Source: Kyrpidia tusciae DSM 2912 (GTDB lineage Bacteria > Bacillota > Bacilli > Kyrpidiales > Kyrpidiaceae). From it: DNA of 64,000 nt. Below the pieces are notes generated by a model. That model ran no database searches. It had not been told where the DNA came from and was given only the letters and a program-made list of their open reading frames with translations. The first letter of the stretch is position 1; each line of letters opens with the position of its first letter. Below are positions 25,073 to 34,274 of the stretch, in pieces. The position numbers and the translations under genes are program-made. The DNA lies in the NCBI RefSeq assembly GCF_000092905.1, contig NC_014098.1:3162001-3226000 (forward strand), in the 5' to 3' direction.

Positions 25073-26459
25073 CATGACGGTAGTCTTCATCCTCATGATA
25101 TTCTTTCTGACAGTCCTGTTCATCATGTGGAGGCCCTATGGGATCAATGAGGCAATCCCGACAACGGTTGGAGCGGCGTGCATCTTTCTACTGGGTGTGG
25201 TTCCGCTCACAGACATCTACCGGATATTGGGAATTGTCAACGGAGCTTCGATCACCATCCTCTCCACGATTGTGATGTCGATTGTCCTGCAAAGCATTGG
25301 TTTTTTTCGCTGGGTGGCTCTCAACCTGGTCGAGAGGGCGAGGGGTTCGGGAATTCTGCTGTACTGGTATGTCAATCTTCTCTGTTTCCTGATGACCATG
25401 TTCTTTAACAACGACGGCAGTATTCTGATTACCACGCCCATCATCATGCAAATGATGACCCTTCTGCACCTCAAACGAGAGCAGAAGATGCCCTATCTGT
25501 TGTCTGGTGCACTGGTTGCCACCGCCGCCAGTGCACCGATTGGCGTCAGCAATCTGGCCAATCTGATCGCGTTAAACATTGTGGGTTTGGATTTGAACAC
25601 CTATGCCGCCATGATGTTCGTGCCCTCCATGATCGGCATCGCCGTGATCTCGCTGCTGCTTTACCTGTATTTCAGAAAAGAGATTCCAAACAAAATCTCA
25701 ATTGCTCCCGAACCCCCCCTGCCCCCGCCGCCCCCTCGAAAAGCGAAACACCATCATCCCGTCCGGCATCCGGATCCTCCACATCAGCTCAGGCTGCGGA
25801 CCGGTGAACCGGTCGACTGGTGGATGTTCCGAATCTGCATCGCGATTGTCATCTTCGTCAGAGCGGGATTCTTTCTTTTTTCGGGTTTGGGGATTCCCAT
25901 TGAATGGATTGCCGTTGTCGGAGCATGGCTCCTGATCGCCGTCAGATGGTATCGCAACAAGATGGGAGCTTTGGACATCATTAAGAAAACCCCGTGGCAC
26001 ATTCTGGTGTTTGCCTTCACGATGTACGTCATCGTGTACGGCCTCCACAATTCCGGCTTGACGATGATCATCGTGGAGCATTTGCGCGGCCTGGTGACCA
26101 CGAATCACTTATCTGCCAGTCTGGTCATGGGAGCTTTTTTGACTTTATTGTCAAATATGTGCAATAATTTGCCCTCCGTCATGGTTGGGACGTTGGCTCT
26201 GAAACAAATGGGCTTGGACACCCATACCCTCCAGATCGCGTACCTGGCCAGCATCATCGGGAGCGACGTCGGGGCGCTGATCACGCCGATGGGAACGCTG
26301 GCAACCTTAATCTGGATGTTCATTTTGAGGAAAAACGGCGTTGGGGTGTCGTGGAGTGAATATCTGAAAATTTCCTCAATATCTATACCCACCGGACTAA
26401 TCATCAGTTTGTTGAGTCTTTATGGATGGACCGAGTGGCTTTTCTTTCGAGCAAACTGA
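25065..26459 (+). CDS. ArsB/NhaD-type ion transporter
   Basis: About 464 residues with around 11 membrane segments. The paired hallmark loops are FLMTMFFNNDGSILITTP in the first half and LLSNMCNNLPSVMVGTLAL in the second, as in arsenite/anion permeases. Between the halves (residues ~206-250) is a cytoplasmic-type loop rich in Pro and His (PPLPPPPP, KHHHPVRHPDPPH), which could bind metal. No arsR or arsC is nearby, so arsenite specificity is unsupported. The start ATG overlaps the small upstream gene. Confidence 0.8.
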   Translation: MLDMTVVFILMIFFLTVLFIMWRPYGINEAIPTTVGAACIFLLGVVPLTDIYRILGIVNGASITILSTIVMSIVLQSIGFFRWVALNLVERARGSGILLYWYVNLLCFLMTMFFNNDGSILITTPIIMQMMTLLHLKREQKMPYLLSGALVATAASAPIGVSNLANLIALNIVGLDLNTYAAMMFVPSMIGIAVISLLLYLYFRKEIPNKISIAPEPPLPPPPPRKAKHHHPVRHPDPPHQLRLRTGEPVDWWMFRICIAIVIFVRAGFFLFSGLGIPIEWIAVVGAWLLIAVRWYRNKMGALDIIKKTPWHILVFAFTMYVIVYGLHNSGLTMIIVEHLRGLVTTNHLSASLVMGAFLTLLSNMCNNLPSVMVGTLALKQMGLDTHTLQIAYLASIIGSDVGALITPMGTLATLIWMFILRKNGVGVSWSEYLKISSISIPTGLIISLLSLYGWTEWLFFRAN

Positions 26460-26755
26460 GCCCCCAGATCAGAAGAACCGGTCCCGGATGAGGATGGATC
26501 GCTTTCCCCGCACCCGCCAGGCTGTCGATTCTCCGATGCCCCTCGCCCTCCTCCGGTACCGGTCCTCTCACGATATCCTTCCCCCTGTTCACCCCGGTGC
26601 AGATCCTGGATCGGAACCGCTCATTCCTCTCCCGTTGGAATAAGGATTTTCGCAAATAGATATATGGCCGGATCTTGAAAAATTGCTGGAATGAAGGCGG
26701 ATGTGGAGGATTTACGAACCCGCAGAGCGAATACAACTTTAACAACAAATTGCTC
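26460..26755. other. Gene-free region upstream of the pilus operon
   Basis: About 300 bases with no supported gene. Plus-strand frames across it lack ribosome sites. It probably contains the leader of the pilus operon, but no clear -35/-10 pair is visible. Confidence 0.4.
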
Positions 26756-26769
26756 AAAAAACCTTTTTT
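26756..26769. promoter_or_regulatory. A6-CC-T6 palindrome upstream of pilB
   Basis: The sequence AAAAAACCTTTTTT is a perfect palindrome, 34 bases before the pilB GTG start, in an otherwise GC-rich context. It fits the AAAA-N5-TTTT half of a ComK-type box; only one half-site is present. Confidence 0.3.
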
Positions 26770-26803
26770 GCATTATGTATCCCGGGAGAGGGGGACAGCT
26801 CCC

Positions 26804-28462
26804 GTGACGCGAAAACGACTTGGGGACCTGCTCCTCGAAGCCGGCCTGATCACCGTCGAGCAACTCGAACGAGCCCTCAAGGATCAGAAAATCACCGGCC
26901 GGCGGCTGGGCGAAATCCTCACCCAGAGCGGGGTGCTGAGTGAAGATCAGCTGATTGAAGTGATGGAGTTTCAGCTCGGGATCCCCCACGTGGATCTCGA
27001 TCGGTTTCGGGCGGATCCGGCGGCGGTGGAATTGGTGCCCGAAGCCTTGGCCCGGCGGTACAAGGTCATTCCGTTGAAACGGTCCGGGAACCGCCTGACC
27101 TTGGCCATGGTGGATCCGTTGGACTATTTTGCCATTGACGACATTCGGATGACGACGGGATTACACGTGGATCCGGTGATCGCCACCCATGATGACGTGG
27201 ACCGGGCCCTTGAGCAGTATTACGGCTTGAAACAGTCGGTGACGGAGGTCCTGAAGGAGGTCCGGCCGGAGCAGGTCGACGAGGAGCAGGTCCGGGCCGA
27301 GGACGCCCCGATTGTGCGGCTGGTCAATCAGTTGATCGAACAGGCGGCGGACGGGCGGGCGAGCGACATTCATTTTGACCCGCAACAACAGGCGGTGGCG
27401 GTGCGGTTCCGCATCGACGGGGTCCTGCACACCCAGATGCGGCTGCCGAAGCACCTGCAGCCGGTCCTCACCGCCCGGGTGAAGATCATGGCGAACCTCA
27501 ACATCGCGGAGCACCGCCTGCCCCAGGACGGACGGATCCAGCTGAAGGTGCGGGGGCGGCCCGTGGACGTCCGGGTGGCGACGTTGCCGACAATTTTTGG
27601 CGAGAAGATTGTCCTCCGGCTGCTGGATGTGCGCAACGCGGTGACCCGGATTGAGGATCTGGGATTCTCTGAGCGGAATCATGCGGCGTTCCTTTCGATG
27701 ATCGGCGCCCCCCACGGGATCGTGTTGGTCACCGGGCCCACCGGGAGCGGCAAGACGTCGACTTTGTACGCCGCCCTTCATCATCTCAATGCGGAGTCCC
27801 AGAATATCATCACCGTGGAGGATCCGGTGGAGTATCAGATCGACGGCGTGAACCAGGTGCAGGTGAACCAGGCGGTGGGGCTGACCTTCGCCGTGGGGCT
27901 GCGCTCGATTCTGCGGGAGGATCCGAACATTATCATGGTCGGGGAGATCCGGGACGAGGAGACGGCGGAGATCGCGGTGCGGGCGGCGCTGACCGGCCAT
28001 CTGGTGCTCTCGACGCTGCATACCAACGACGCCCCGGGAAGCATCACCCGGCTGATGGACATGGGGGTGGAGCCCTATCTGATCGCGTCGACGCTGCGGG
28101 GGGTGGTGGCCCAGCGTCTGGTGCGGCGGGTGTGTGCGGATTGTCGAGAGGCGTATCGGCCGGCGGCGGATGAGGCGGAGCTTCTGGCGGACTGGGGGTG
28201 GGCGGCGAAGACGCTGTGGCGGGGGCGCGGATGTACGGCGTGCCACCGGACCGGTTATCGCGGGCGGATGGCGGTGCACGAGCTGTTGCCGGTGAACGAG
28301 GAGATCCGCGCCTTGATCGCCGAGCGCCGCCCCGCGGCTGAGTATCGCCGGGTGGTCGAGGAGATGGGCTACCTGCCCCTGGTTCAAGACGGTCTGCAGA
28401 AAGCGGTGCAGGGGATGACCACGGTGCGGGAAGTGCTCAACGTGATCGTGGACGAGGGATAG
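26804..28462 (+). CDS. pilB: Type IV pilus assembly ATPase PilB
   Basis: About 552 residues. Two N-terminal MshEN-type domains (residues ~1-140) begin RKRLGDLLLEAGLIT and often bind c-di-GMP in PilB/MshE proteins. The ATPase has Walker A GPTGSGKT (311-318) and Walker B IIMVGEIRD (376-384). The zinc tetracysteine CADC/CTAC is at 444-447 and 477-480. It powers pilus extension from the cytoplasm. GTG at 26804 follows GGGGG; the 43 upstream residues do not look like protein. It is the first gene of an eleven-gene operon. Confidence 0.93.
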   Translation: MTRKRLGDLLLEAGLITVEQLERALKDQKITGRRLGEILTQSGVLSEDQLIEVMEFQLGIPHVDLDRFRADPAAVELVPEALARRYKVIPLKRSGNRLTLAMVDPLDYFAIDDIRMTTGLHVDPVIATHDDVDRALEQYYGLKQSVTEVLKEVRPEQVDEEQVRAEDAPIVRLVNQLIEQAADGRASDIHFDPQQQAVAVRFRIDGVLHTQMRLPKHLQPVLTARVKIMANLNIAEHRLPQDGRIQLKVRGRPVDVRVATLPTIFGEKIVLRLLDVRNAVTRIEDLGFSERNHAAFLSMIGAPHGIVLVTGPTGSGKTSTLYAALHHLNAESQNIITVEDPVEYQIDGVNQVQVNQAVGLTFAVGLRSILREDPNIIMVGEIRDEETAEIAVRAALTGHLVLSTLHTNDAPGSITRLMDMGVEPYLIASTLRGVVAQRLVRRVCADCREAYRPAADEAELLADWGWAAKTLWRGRGCTACHRTGYRGRMAVHELLPVNEEIRALIAERRPAAEYRRVVEEMGYLPLVQDGLQKAVQGMTTVREVLNVIVDEG

Positions 28463-28532
28463 AGGGGTACATTCGGCTGAGGGCAACCGGCGGGCAGATG
28501 TTACAGATTGCTCATGGCATCGCCGTCGGAAT

Positions 28533-28554
28533 GTGATAACTTATCACGTACAAT
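28533..28554 (+). promoter_or_regulatory. Palindromic operator-like site and -10 element before pilC
   Basis: GTGATAACTTATCAC (28533-28547) is a perfect 15-base palindrome with a single central base. TACAAT, a good -10 hexamer, follows two bases later (28549-28554), 15 bases before the pilC ATG. The -35 at the right distance is poor. The layout suggests an internal regulated promoter. Confidence 0.45.
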
Positions 28555-28569
28555 GAAAGGGGGAAGAGT

Positions 28570-30270
28570 ATGGCGCTGTTTCGGTATCAGGCGGTGAACG
28601 GAGCGGGCAAAACGGTGCGGGGACAGATCGAGGCGTCTGATGCGGCCGCAGCCGGCTCCGCTCTTCGGCAGCAAGGTCTCTTCCCCATGCGGATCGACCC
28701 GGTGGAGCGACGGGCCGGGGGTTTATTCGGGGCGTTGGGCCGCAGGCATGCGGGGACGGCCGCGCCGGAGGGAGCGCAGGGTACGTTGGGAGGGCCCGGG
28801 GGCCGGGAGGGAGGCCCGGGGACACCCCTGAACGCCGCCTTTCGCACGGGAGCCGTTCCCGAGGAGCGGCGGGCGCCGGGAAGGGAGGGGCCGGTTTCGG
28901 CGACGAGGATCGCCCGGGGCGCGGCCGCGCAGGCTCCGGCGTTCCCGGGAGCGGACCGGGCTCTGGGTGCGGCCGCACCGTTCGGAGGATCGGGGGAACC
29001 GGGGACCATGGAGCCGGGACGCATGGGACCGGAGCAGCCCGTGCCGGGCGGGGCACCGGCGGTGCGGACGGTCGGCGGGCGGACCCGGAGCGTCTTTCCC
29101 GGAAGGTCCCGGGATCGCTCCGCCGGGGTGCGGGGCGTTTTCGGCGGGGTCTCAGGGAGTCCGGCGGGATCGGAAGGGACTGCCAAGCGCACCGGGGCCG
29201 CGCGGTTCGGCTTGCGTCTCGGCGAGGGTCGGGTCAAGGTGCAGACGTTGGCGGTTTTCTGCCGGCAGTTCGCCACGCTGGTGCGGGCCGGCGTTCCGGC
29301 GGCTCGGTCGGTGGAAATCCTGGCGGCGCAGAGTGAAAATCGCACGCTGAAACGCACGTTGGAGGCCGTGGCGGCGGAGGTTCGCCAGGGAACGGCCCTG
29401 CAGCGGGCCTTCGCCGCGCATCCGTCGGTATTTCCGGCACTCTTCATTCACATGGTGGGGGCCGGGGAATTCTCCGGGCAACTGGATCTGATGTTGGACC
29501 GGGCCGCCTTATTTTACGAACGGGAACGGGCGACCCGGCAGAAGATCACATCGGCCCTGATGTACCCCGCGGTGGTGCTGACCATCGCCCTGGGGGTGTC
29601 GGTGTTTCTGCTCACCTCGGTGATCCCGACGTTTGCCCAAACGTTCGCCCAGCAGGGGGTTACCCTCCCGCTCCCCACCCGCATCACCCTCGGGCTCAGC
29701 CGTTTTCTCACCGAGCGGTGGTACCTGGCGTTGGCGCTGGTCGCGGCAGTGGCCGGTGGAGCGGTGGTCGGGGCCAGAACTGCGGCGGGCAAGGAGTGGA
29801 TCGGGCGGCTGTCGTTGGGGCTGCCGGTGTTCGGAGGGCTGAACCGGAAACATGCCGTGGCGCAGTTCAGCCGAACCTTCGCCACCCTGGTTCGGGCGGC
29901 GGTGCCGATCCTCGACGGGCTGGACCTGACGAAAAAGGTGATGGGCAACGTGCTGTACCAGGCGGCATTGACCGAGGCCCAGGAGGGATTGCAAGCCGGG
30001 CGGACGATGGCCGAGACGCTGGGGCGCCATCCCCGGCTGTTTCCACCGATGGTGGTGCAGATGATCGCGGTCGGGGAGGAAACGGGAACACTGGATGATC
30101 TGTTGGATAAGCTGGCGGATTTTTACGAGTCGGACGTCCAGGAGATGGCCGCCAGGCTCGGCGCTCTGCTCGAACCGATGATGATTCTGTTTCTGGCGGT
30201 GATTGTGGGACTCATTATCTTATCCGTCTATCTGCCGATGTTCCAGATGATGAATTTTGTCGGTTCGTAG
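28570..30270 (+). CDS. pilC: Type IV pilus inner-membrane platform protein PilC, with large insert
   Basis: 566 residues against roughly 400 for the family. The N-terminus FRYQAVNGAGKTVRGQIEA is typical. A Gly/Pro/Ala/Arg-rich insert of about 170 residues (~46-218) then precedes the two GspF domains. Domain 1 starts TLAVFCRQFATLVRAGVP (residue ~226) and domain 2 starts HAVAQFSRTFATLVRAAVP. Three membrane segments and the terminal LPMFQMMNFVGS are present. The protein is the membrane platform on which PilB acts. The insert keeps the frame and shows no transposon signature. Confidence 0.9.
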   Translation: MALFRYQAVNGAGKTVRGQIEASDAAAAGSALRQQGLFPMRIDPVERRAGGLFGALGRRHAGTAAPEGAQGTLGGPGGREGGPGTPLNAAFRTGAVPEERRAPGREGPVSATRIARGAAAQAPAFPGADRALGAAAPFGGSGEPGTMEPGRMGPEQPVPGGAPAVRTVGGRTRSVFPGRSRDRSAGVRGVFGGVSGSPAGSEGTAKRTGAARFGLRLGEGRVKVQTLAVFCRQFATLVRAGVPAARSVEILAAQSENRTLKRTLEAVAAEVRQGTALQRAFAAHPSVFPALFIHMVGAGEFSGQLDLMLDRAALFYERERATRQKITSALMYPAVVLTIALGVSVFLLTSVIPTFAQTFAQQGVTLPLPTRITLGLSRFLTERWYLALALVAAVAGGAVVGARTAAGKEWIGRLSLGLPVFGGLNRKHAVAQFSRTFATLVRAAVPILDGLDLTKKVMGNVLYQAALTEAQEGLQAGRTMAETLGRHPRLFPPMVVQMIAVGEETGTLDDLLDKLADFYESDVQEMAARLGALLEPMMILFLAVIVGLIILSVYLPMFQMMNFVGS

Positions 30271-30475
30271 GGCGCCGGGGCGGGATGGAGTCACGGGGTG
30301 GCCGGACGGACATTCGGCAACACCCGGAGGTCCTGGGCGGGACGGCGGCGGAGCGGGGATAGACAAACAGCCCCGTGTCCAACCGGAATGCGACCATGCG
30401 CCCCGCCCGAGGTGCGATCCCGAAGGGCGGGAAATCTCACAATCATTTTTGGGGTAAGGGAGGAGGAGAAAGCAC

Positions 30476-30919
30476 ATGGTGACACAAGAAATCGCACCGG
30501 TGCGACGTGAGGAGAAGGAGCCGGCTCGGCCGCAGGCCGTCCGGCGACGGCGCCAAGGCGGGTTCACCCTCATCGAAATGCTGGCGGTGGTGGTGATCCT
30601 GGCCATCGTGGCCGGAGTGGGGTTTGTGGTGGTGAACAATCAGATTGAGAAGGCACGGGAGAACACGGATATGGCAAATCTGAGAACAATTGCTGACGCA
30701 GCAAATAGGTATATTATGGATGGCAATGATCCTGCGACTCTCCCTGGAACGAGCAAAAAAGTAGACCAGAATAGTGTACTTATTGGGGCATATCTTGGTG
30801 CTCCACCAAAGGATCCTTGGAACTCAGCCTATTATTCGATAGACGTTCAAGGCAACACAATCACTATTACAAGTCCACACGGTGGAAACAATGCCCAAAC
30901 ACTCAGTGTAAAGTTCTAG
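30476..30919 (+). CDS. Major type IV pilin-like protein
   Basis: 147 residues. A 29-residue charged leader ends at RRRQGG, cut before FTLIEMLAVVVILAIVAG, so Glu at +5 is present. The C-terminal globular part contains KDPWNSAYYSI, as in ComGC/PulG-type pilins. The leader and helix are GC-rich (hand count 62% over 30541-30660). The globular part falls to about 46% (30721-30900), an abrupt change within one gene. GGAGGAGGAG lies upstream. It is probably the main fibre subunit, processed by the prepilin peptidase encoded next. Confidence 0.85.
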   Translation: MVTQEIAPVRREEKEPARPQAVRRRRQGGFTLIEMLAVVVILAIVAGVGFVVVNNQIEKARENTDMANLRTIADAANRYIMDGNDPATLPGTSKKVDQNSVLIGAYLGAPPKDPWNSAYYSIDVQGNTITITSPHGGNNAQTLSVKF

Positions 30920-30949
30920 AATTTGTGAGGCAAAGGAGATACCCCTCGT

Positions 30950-31720
30950 GTGCGTCCGTCGGTTGTGATTTACGCGATTTGTATGGGCCTCATCATCGGC
31001 TCATTTCTCAACGTCGTGGCCTACCGACTTCCCCGCGGGGATTCGGTGGTGTTCCCGCCGTCCCGCTGTCCCCGCTGCGGTGCCCGGATTCGCCCTCGGG
31101 ATTTGATCCCGGTGGTGAGTTGGGTGTGGCTGCGGGGGCGGTGCCGGGACTGCGGCGGAACCATTTCTTGGCGGTACCCGGCGGTGGAAGGGCTGACCGC
31201 GCTGTTGTGGGGCTTGGCCGCCTGGTGGTACGGCTGGTCGTGGGAGACGGCGTTGGGGCTGGTGGTCATCAGCTTTTTGATCGCATTGTCGACCATTGAT
31301 CTGGAGTGGAAGATTCTCCCGGACGAGCTGACCTATCCGTTGGCGATCGTGGTGGTCGGCGCTAGGTTGTGGATGGGACCGGAACCGTGGTGGTGGTATC
31401 TGGGCGGGGCGGCGCTGGGGGCAGGTATGCTGTTGACTTTGTACTGGTTGAGTCCGCTTCTTTTCGGCAAAGAAGGCATGGGGCTCGGGGATGTGAAGCT
31501 CATGGTCGGCCTGGGGGCGTTCACCGGCCTGACAGGTACAGTCATCACTTTGTTCGCGGCCTCGCTCGCAGGTCTTGTGGTTGGACTGGTCTTGCAGCGA
31601 ATGGATCGCCTCGGGGAGCAGCGCCGGATTCCATTCGGTCCGTTTTTGGCCGGCGGGGCATTGTTATCGTGGCTGTACGGCGATGCCTTGATGAAAGCAT
31701 ATTTCGGCCTGTTTTTGTGA
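30950..31720 (+). CDS. pilD: Prepilin leader peptidase/N-methyltransferase PilD
   Basis: 256 residues. The N-terminal zinc-binding domain has two CxxC pairs (CPRC and CRDC). The catalytic aspartates lie in STIDLEWKILPD and GMGLGDVKLM, the conserved GxGD-type site. About seven membrane segments follow. It cleaves the pilin leaders and methylates the new N-terminal Phe. The start is GTG with AAAGGAGA eight bases upstream. All four or more pilin-like genes here carry its G/F cut site. Confidence 0.95.
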   Translation: MRPSVVIYAICMGLIIGSFLNVVAYRLPRGDSVVFPPSRCPRCGARIRPRDLIPVVSWVWLRGRCRDCGGTISWRYPAVEGLTALLWGLAAWWYGWSWETALGLVVISFLIALSTIDLEWKILPDELTYPLAIVVVGARLWMGPEPWWWYLGGAALGAGMLLTLYWLSPLLFGKEGMGLGDVKLMVGLGAFTGLTGTVITLFAASLAGLVVGLVLQRMDRLGEQRRIPFGPFLAGGALLSWLYGDALMKAYFGLFL

Positions 31721-31736
31721 AAGCGGGGCGGAGACG

Positions 31737-32198
31737 GTGAATGGACGCACGTGTTCGAGAACGCCGGTGCGACGTACGGAGGGATTTACCCTGGTGGAAG
31801 CTCTGGCGTCGCTCACCATCGCCGCGGCGCTACTTGTCGGAATCATGGGGTATTTCACGACAGCTTATGTGGGGATTCGGCAAGATGGGACCAGGACGCG
31901 GGCTGTCTCCCAAACGGAGCAAGCTATGGAAGCCACCCGGGCATGGCTGATGGACCAATATGCTCAAGGGGGTCGACCCGGTTCCGGGCAGGTCCAACCC
32001 AGCGACTTGGCGTCGCACGGCTTCAACGGGTCACCCGGCATAAACACCGTGGTGACGTATACGTACCCACAGAGTGGTCCGCCGGGCTGGGAGATCACGG
32101 TGACCACGACGTGGCAAAGCCGGGGTCAGTTGCAAACGTATGAGGTCAAGTCATTTTTCGGGGAGTATGACCATGCAAAATCGCGGGCGGCTCAGTAG
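31737..32198 (+). CDS. Minor pilin (PilV/GspI-like)
   Basis: 153 residues. The short leader ends RRTEG before FTLVEALASLTIAAALLVG, so both the cleavage Gly and Glu at +5 are present. The following ~100 residues contain no family I recognise beyond a general pseudopilin fold. The start is a GTG only 16 bases after pilD, so the two are coupled. Its 3' end overlaps the next gene by 26 bases. It probably initiates or caps the fibre. Confidence 0.75.
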   Translation: MNGRTCSRTPVRRTEGFTLVEALASLTIAAALLVGIMGYFTTAYVGIRQDGTRTRAVSQTEQAMEATRAWLMDQYAQGGRPGSGQVQPSDLASHGFNGSPGINTVVTYTYPQSGPPGWEITVTTTWQSRGQLQTYEVKSFFGEYDHAKSRAAQ

Positions 32199-32679
32199 AG
32201 CTCGGAGGCGCGAGGGGTTCACGCTGGTGGAAATCACCGCAGCCATCGTGGTGTCTCTGCTGGTCCTCAGTGTCGTGTTCGCGGTTCGCCAGTACGCAAC
32301 GACGACCGAACGGGCCATCGAGGTTCAGGGACACCTGCAGCAGACGGTGCGAAACGCGGAGACGGTGCTTCTCGATTTTATTCGCGACAGTCGGACGGTC
32401 ACGGGGGCCGGGGATGGTCGTTCTCTCACCGCCGTACAGGCCTCCGGCGACACGCTGGCGGCCGCGTGGGATGGGGCGCAAACGCTGACCGTAACGGTGG
32501 CAAAGGCCGCCGGCGGGACGGCCACCTACACGTTTCAGCCGATCACCGGATTCCAAGTGAAGGCACCCAGTCCCAATGGGCGGGTATGGACAATCACCAT
32601 AAGCACAGGCCAGTGGAAACAAGCGTTTGTAGATACCATCTCCGTCCTGCCCAGAGTCCCATCGCCGCCTGGGCAGTGA
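32173..32679 (+). CDS. Minor pilin (PilW/GspJ-like)
   Basis: About 168 residues. The leader RRREG is followed by FTLVEITAAIVVSLLVLSVV, a complete class III signal with Glu +5. The remainder resembles GspJ/PilW-type pseudopilins (QQTVRNAETVLLDFIRDSR). ATG at 32173 has GGGGAG at good distance; the in-frame ATG at 32167 is too close to that ribosome site. It overlaps the preceding pilin gene by 26 bases, indicating coupled translation. Confidence 0.75.
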   Translation: MQNRGRLSRARRREGFTLVEITAAIVVSLLVLSVVFAVRQYATTTERAIEVQGHLQQTVRNAETVLLDFIRDSRTVTGAGDGRSLTAVQASGDTLAAAWDGAQTLTVTVAKAAGGTATYTFQPITGFQVKAPSPNGRVWTITISTGQWKQAFVDTISVLPRVPSPPGQ

Positions 32680-32690
32680 GGTGAGTCACC

Positions 32691-34109
32691 GTGCGCGACA
32701 GCTACACGGGACCGAAACGCGGCAAGCACGGGAACGGCAAACACCCGGGCCAGCGTCGACACGATGGGTTTACCCTCGTGGCGGTACTTCTGGTGGCGGT
32801 GATTCTGCTCACGCTTCTCGCCGCGGTGAGCACCATGGTGCTGGCCGAATCGAAGCAGACCGGCCTCACAGCGCGCCAGCAACAGGCGTACAACCTGGCC
32901 GAGACGGGACTCGAGCGGTTTATGGCAGCCCTGCAGACGGCTGCTCAGGGGGATCTGAGCCAGTTCCCGTATGATTCAGGGACACTGGCGAGATGGGTGC
33001 AAACCCAGGGAATTCAGCAGCCTCCCAGGACTGTCGTACAAGCAACGTATATCGATGAAAACGGAACCGTCGTAACGTCGACCACGCCGCCGTACCCGCA
33101 CTTGATACAGGTCCGGTCGACGGGGACGGCGGACGGGGTCCAGAAGACTGTCGTCGCCACCGTGGACCTTCAGTACTTGGGCAATATTTTTCGATACGTG
33201 CTGGCCGCAACGGCCGGTACGGGGACAGGCATTCAGTTCGATTCAAACATGTCGCTGAGTCTGTACGGATCCATGTATACGGATGCGGATCTGGCCGTCA
33301 CCAACTCGAGCCGCAAAATCCCATCGTCTTTGATGATCCAAAACGGCACGCTCGACCTTGGACCTGATTCGCCGTTGAGTGGAACGGAACAGTGGTTTCC
33401 TACGCATGTAAGCGTTCGGAAGCTGACCAGACCGCTCGCCGTACCGTCTTTCGACGACGTGGTGGTGGCCCTTCAGGCAGGAAACGGGAATGGGAGCATC
33501 CAAACCTTTTCGTCCGGCGGAACGCACTATTTGTTCGAAGACCTTTGGGGCGGATGGTGGGACCTGTGGCAAAACGGGGGGGCCGTCGCGGTGTCGCCCG
33601 TCGACCCGAGTAAGCCGGTTCTCATGTTTAACAATCCTGATGCTCAGGTGATCGTACTCGGGAATCCTGCTCACAAGACGGTGGTGGTAAGCGGGGAACT
33701 TACGGTTTACGCGTTCATCGGCGACACATCGCCGCCGTTGTATGTGGCGAAAAAGAATGTCCTGCTCGACACAGACTTTGTTCAGAGCCTGGGGGTTGCC
33801 TTCGATGTCTTTCTCCAGAACCTGCTGGACTTATTGCGGCATGGCGGGGACATTCGGCTGCCGAAATTGGTGCCCGGGGGCATTGTTTCCGGTTATATCT
33901 TTGCACCAAACGGCAATGTGACCGCCAGGGGAGACAATTCCTTTCAGTTGATCGGATCCATCATCGGCCAACGTATTACATTTGACTCCAGACGTTTTCT
34001 TGGTTTGGGATCGCTGTCGGCTTCCTTGCAACAAAGTACGGACGGCCTGGATCAGAAAATCCCGTGGTACGTTCCCCGGCCGGTTGTTGTGGACAGGCAC
34101 ACGGAGTAA
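32691..34109 (+). CDS. GspK/PilX-like tip protein, copy 1
   Basis: 472 residues. The leader ends RRHDG, followed by FTLVAVLLVAVILLTLLAAV. Position +5 is Ala, not Glu, as in GspK-type tip subunits. The conserved QQQAYNLAETGLERFMAAL segment follows the helix. The C-terminal half contains GYIFAPNGNVTARG, a beta-helix-like motif. It ends in VVVDRHTE. It is a close paralogue of the next gene in the first ~190 residues and diverges beyond. A GTG start lies 12 bases after the preceding stop. Confidence 0.75.
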   Translation: MRDSYTGPKRGKHGNGKHPGQRRHDGFTLVAVLLVAVILLTLLAAVSTMVLAESKQTGLTARQQQAYNLAETGLERFMAALQTAAQGDLSQFPYDSGTLARWVQTQGIQQPPRTVVQATYIDENGTVVTSTTPPYPHLIQVRSTGTADGVQKTVVATVDLQYLGNIFRYVLAATAGTGTGIQFDSNMSLSLYGSMYTDADLAVTNSSRKIPSSLMIQNGTLDLGPDSPLSGTEQWFPTHVSVRKLTRPLAVPSFDDVVVALQAGNGNGSIQTFSSGGTHYLFEDLWGGWWDLWQNGGAVAVSPVDPSKPVLMFNNPDAQVIVLGNPAHKTVVVSGELTVYAFIGDTSPPLYVAKKNVLLDTDFVQSLGVAFDVFLQNLLDLLRHGGDIRLPKLVPGGIVSGYIFAPNGNVTARGDNSFQLIGSIIGQRITFDSRRFLGLGSLSASLQQSTDGLDQKIPWYVPRPVVVDRHTE

Positions 34110-34274
34110 CCCGGGACCACGGTCGGAGGATTTGCAACGCGTGAGAAATGATAGCCTTTCATCGAAGTTCCGAGCCAGCCTGTACAGTACTTGCCGCATC
34201 ACCTGGATTAGGACGACTTCCATGTTGCTGGAGTCCACCGCAGCAGTCCGCCGATCATCGTGAGGTGAACCGCC

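Noticed and set aside
26756-26769. A full ComK operator before pilB
   Set aside because: Only one AAAA-N5-TTTT half-site is present; a K-box needs two.
34141-34263. A possible 40-residue gene (GTG start with GGAGG upstream) between the two tip-protein genes
   Set aside because: The ribosome site is about 11 bases away, composition is poor, and the product matches nothing; kept as a possibility only.
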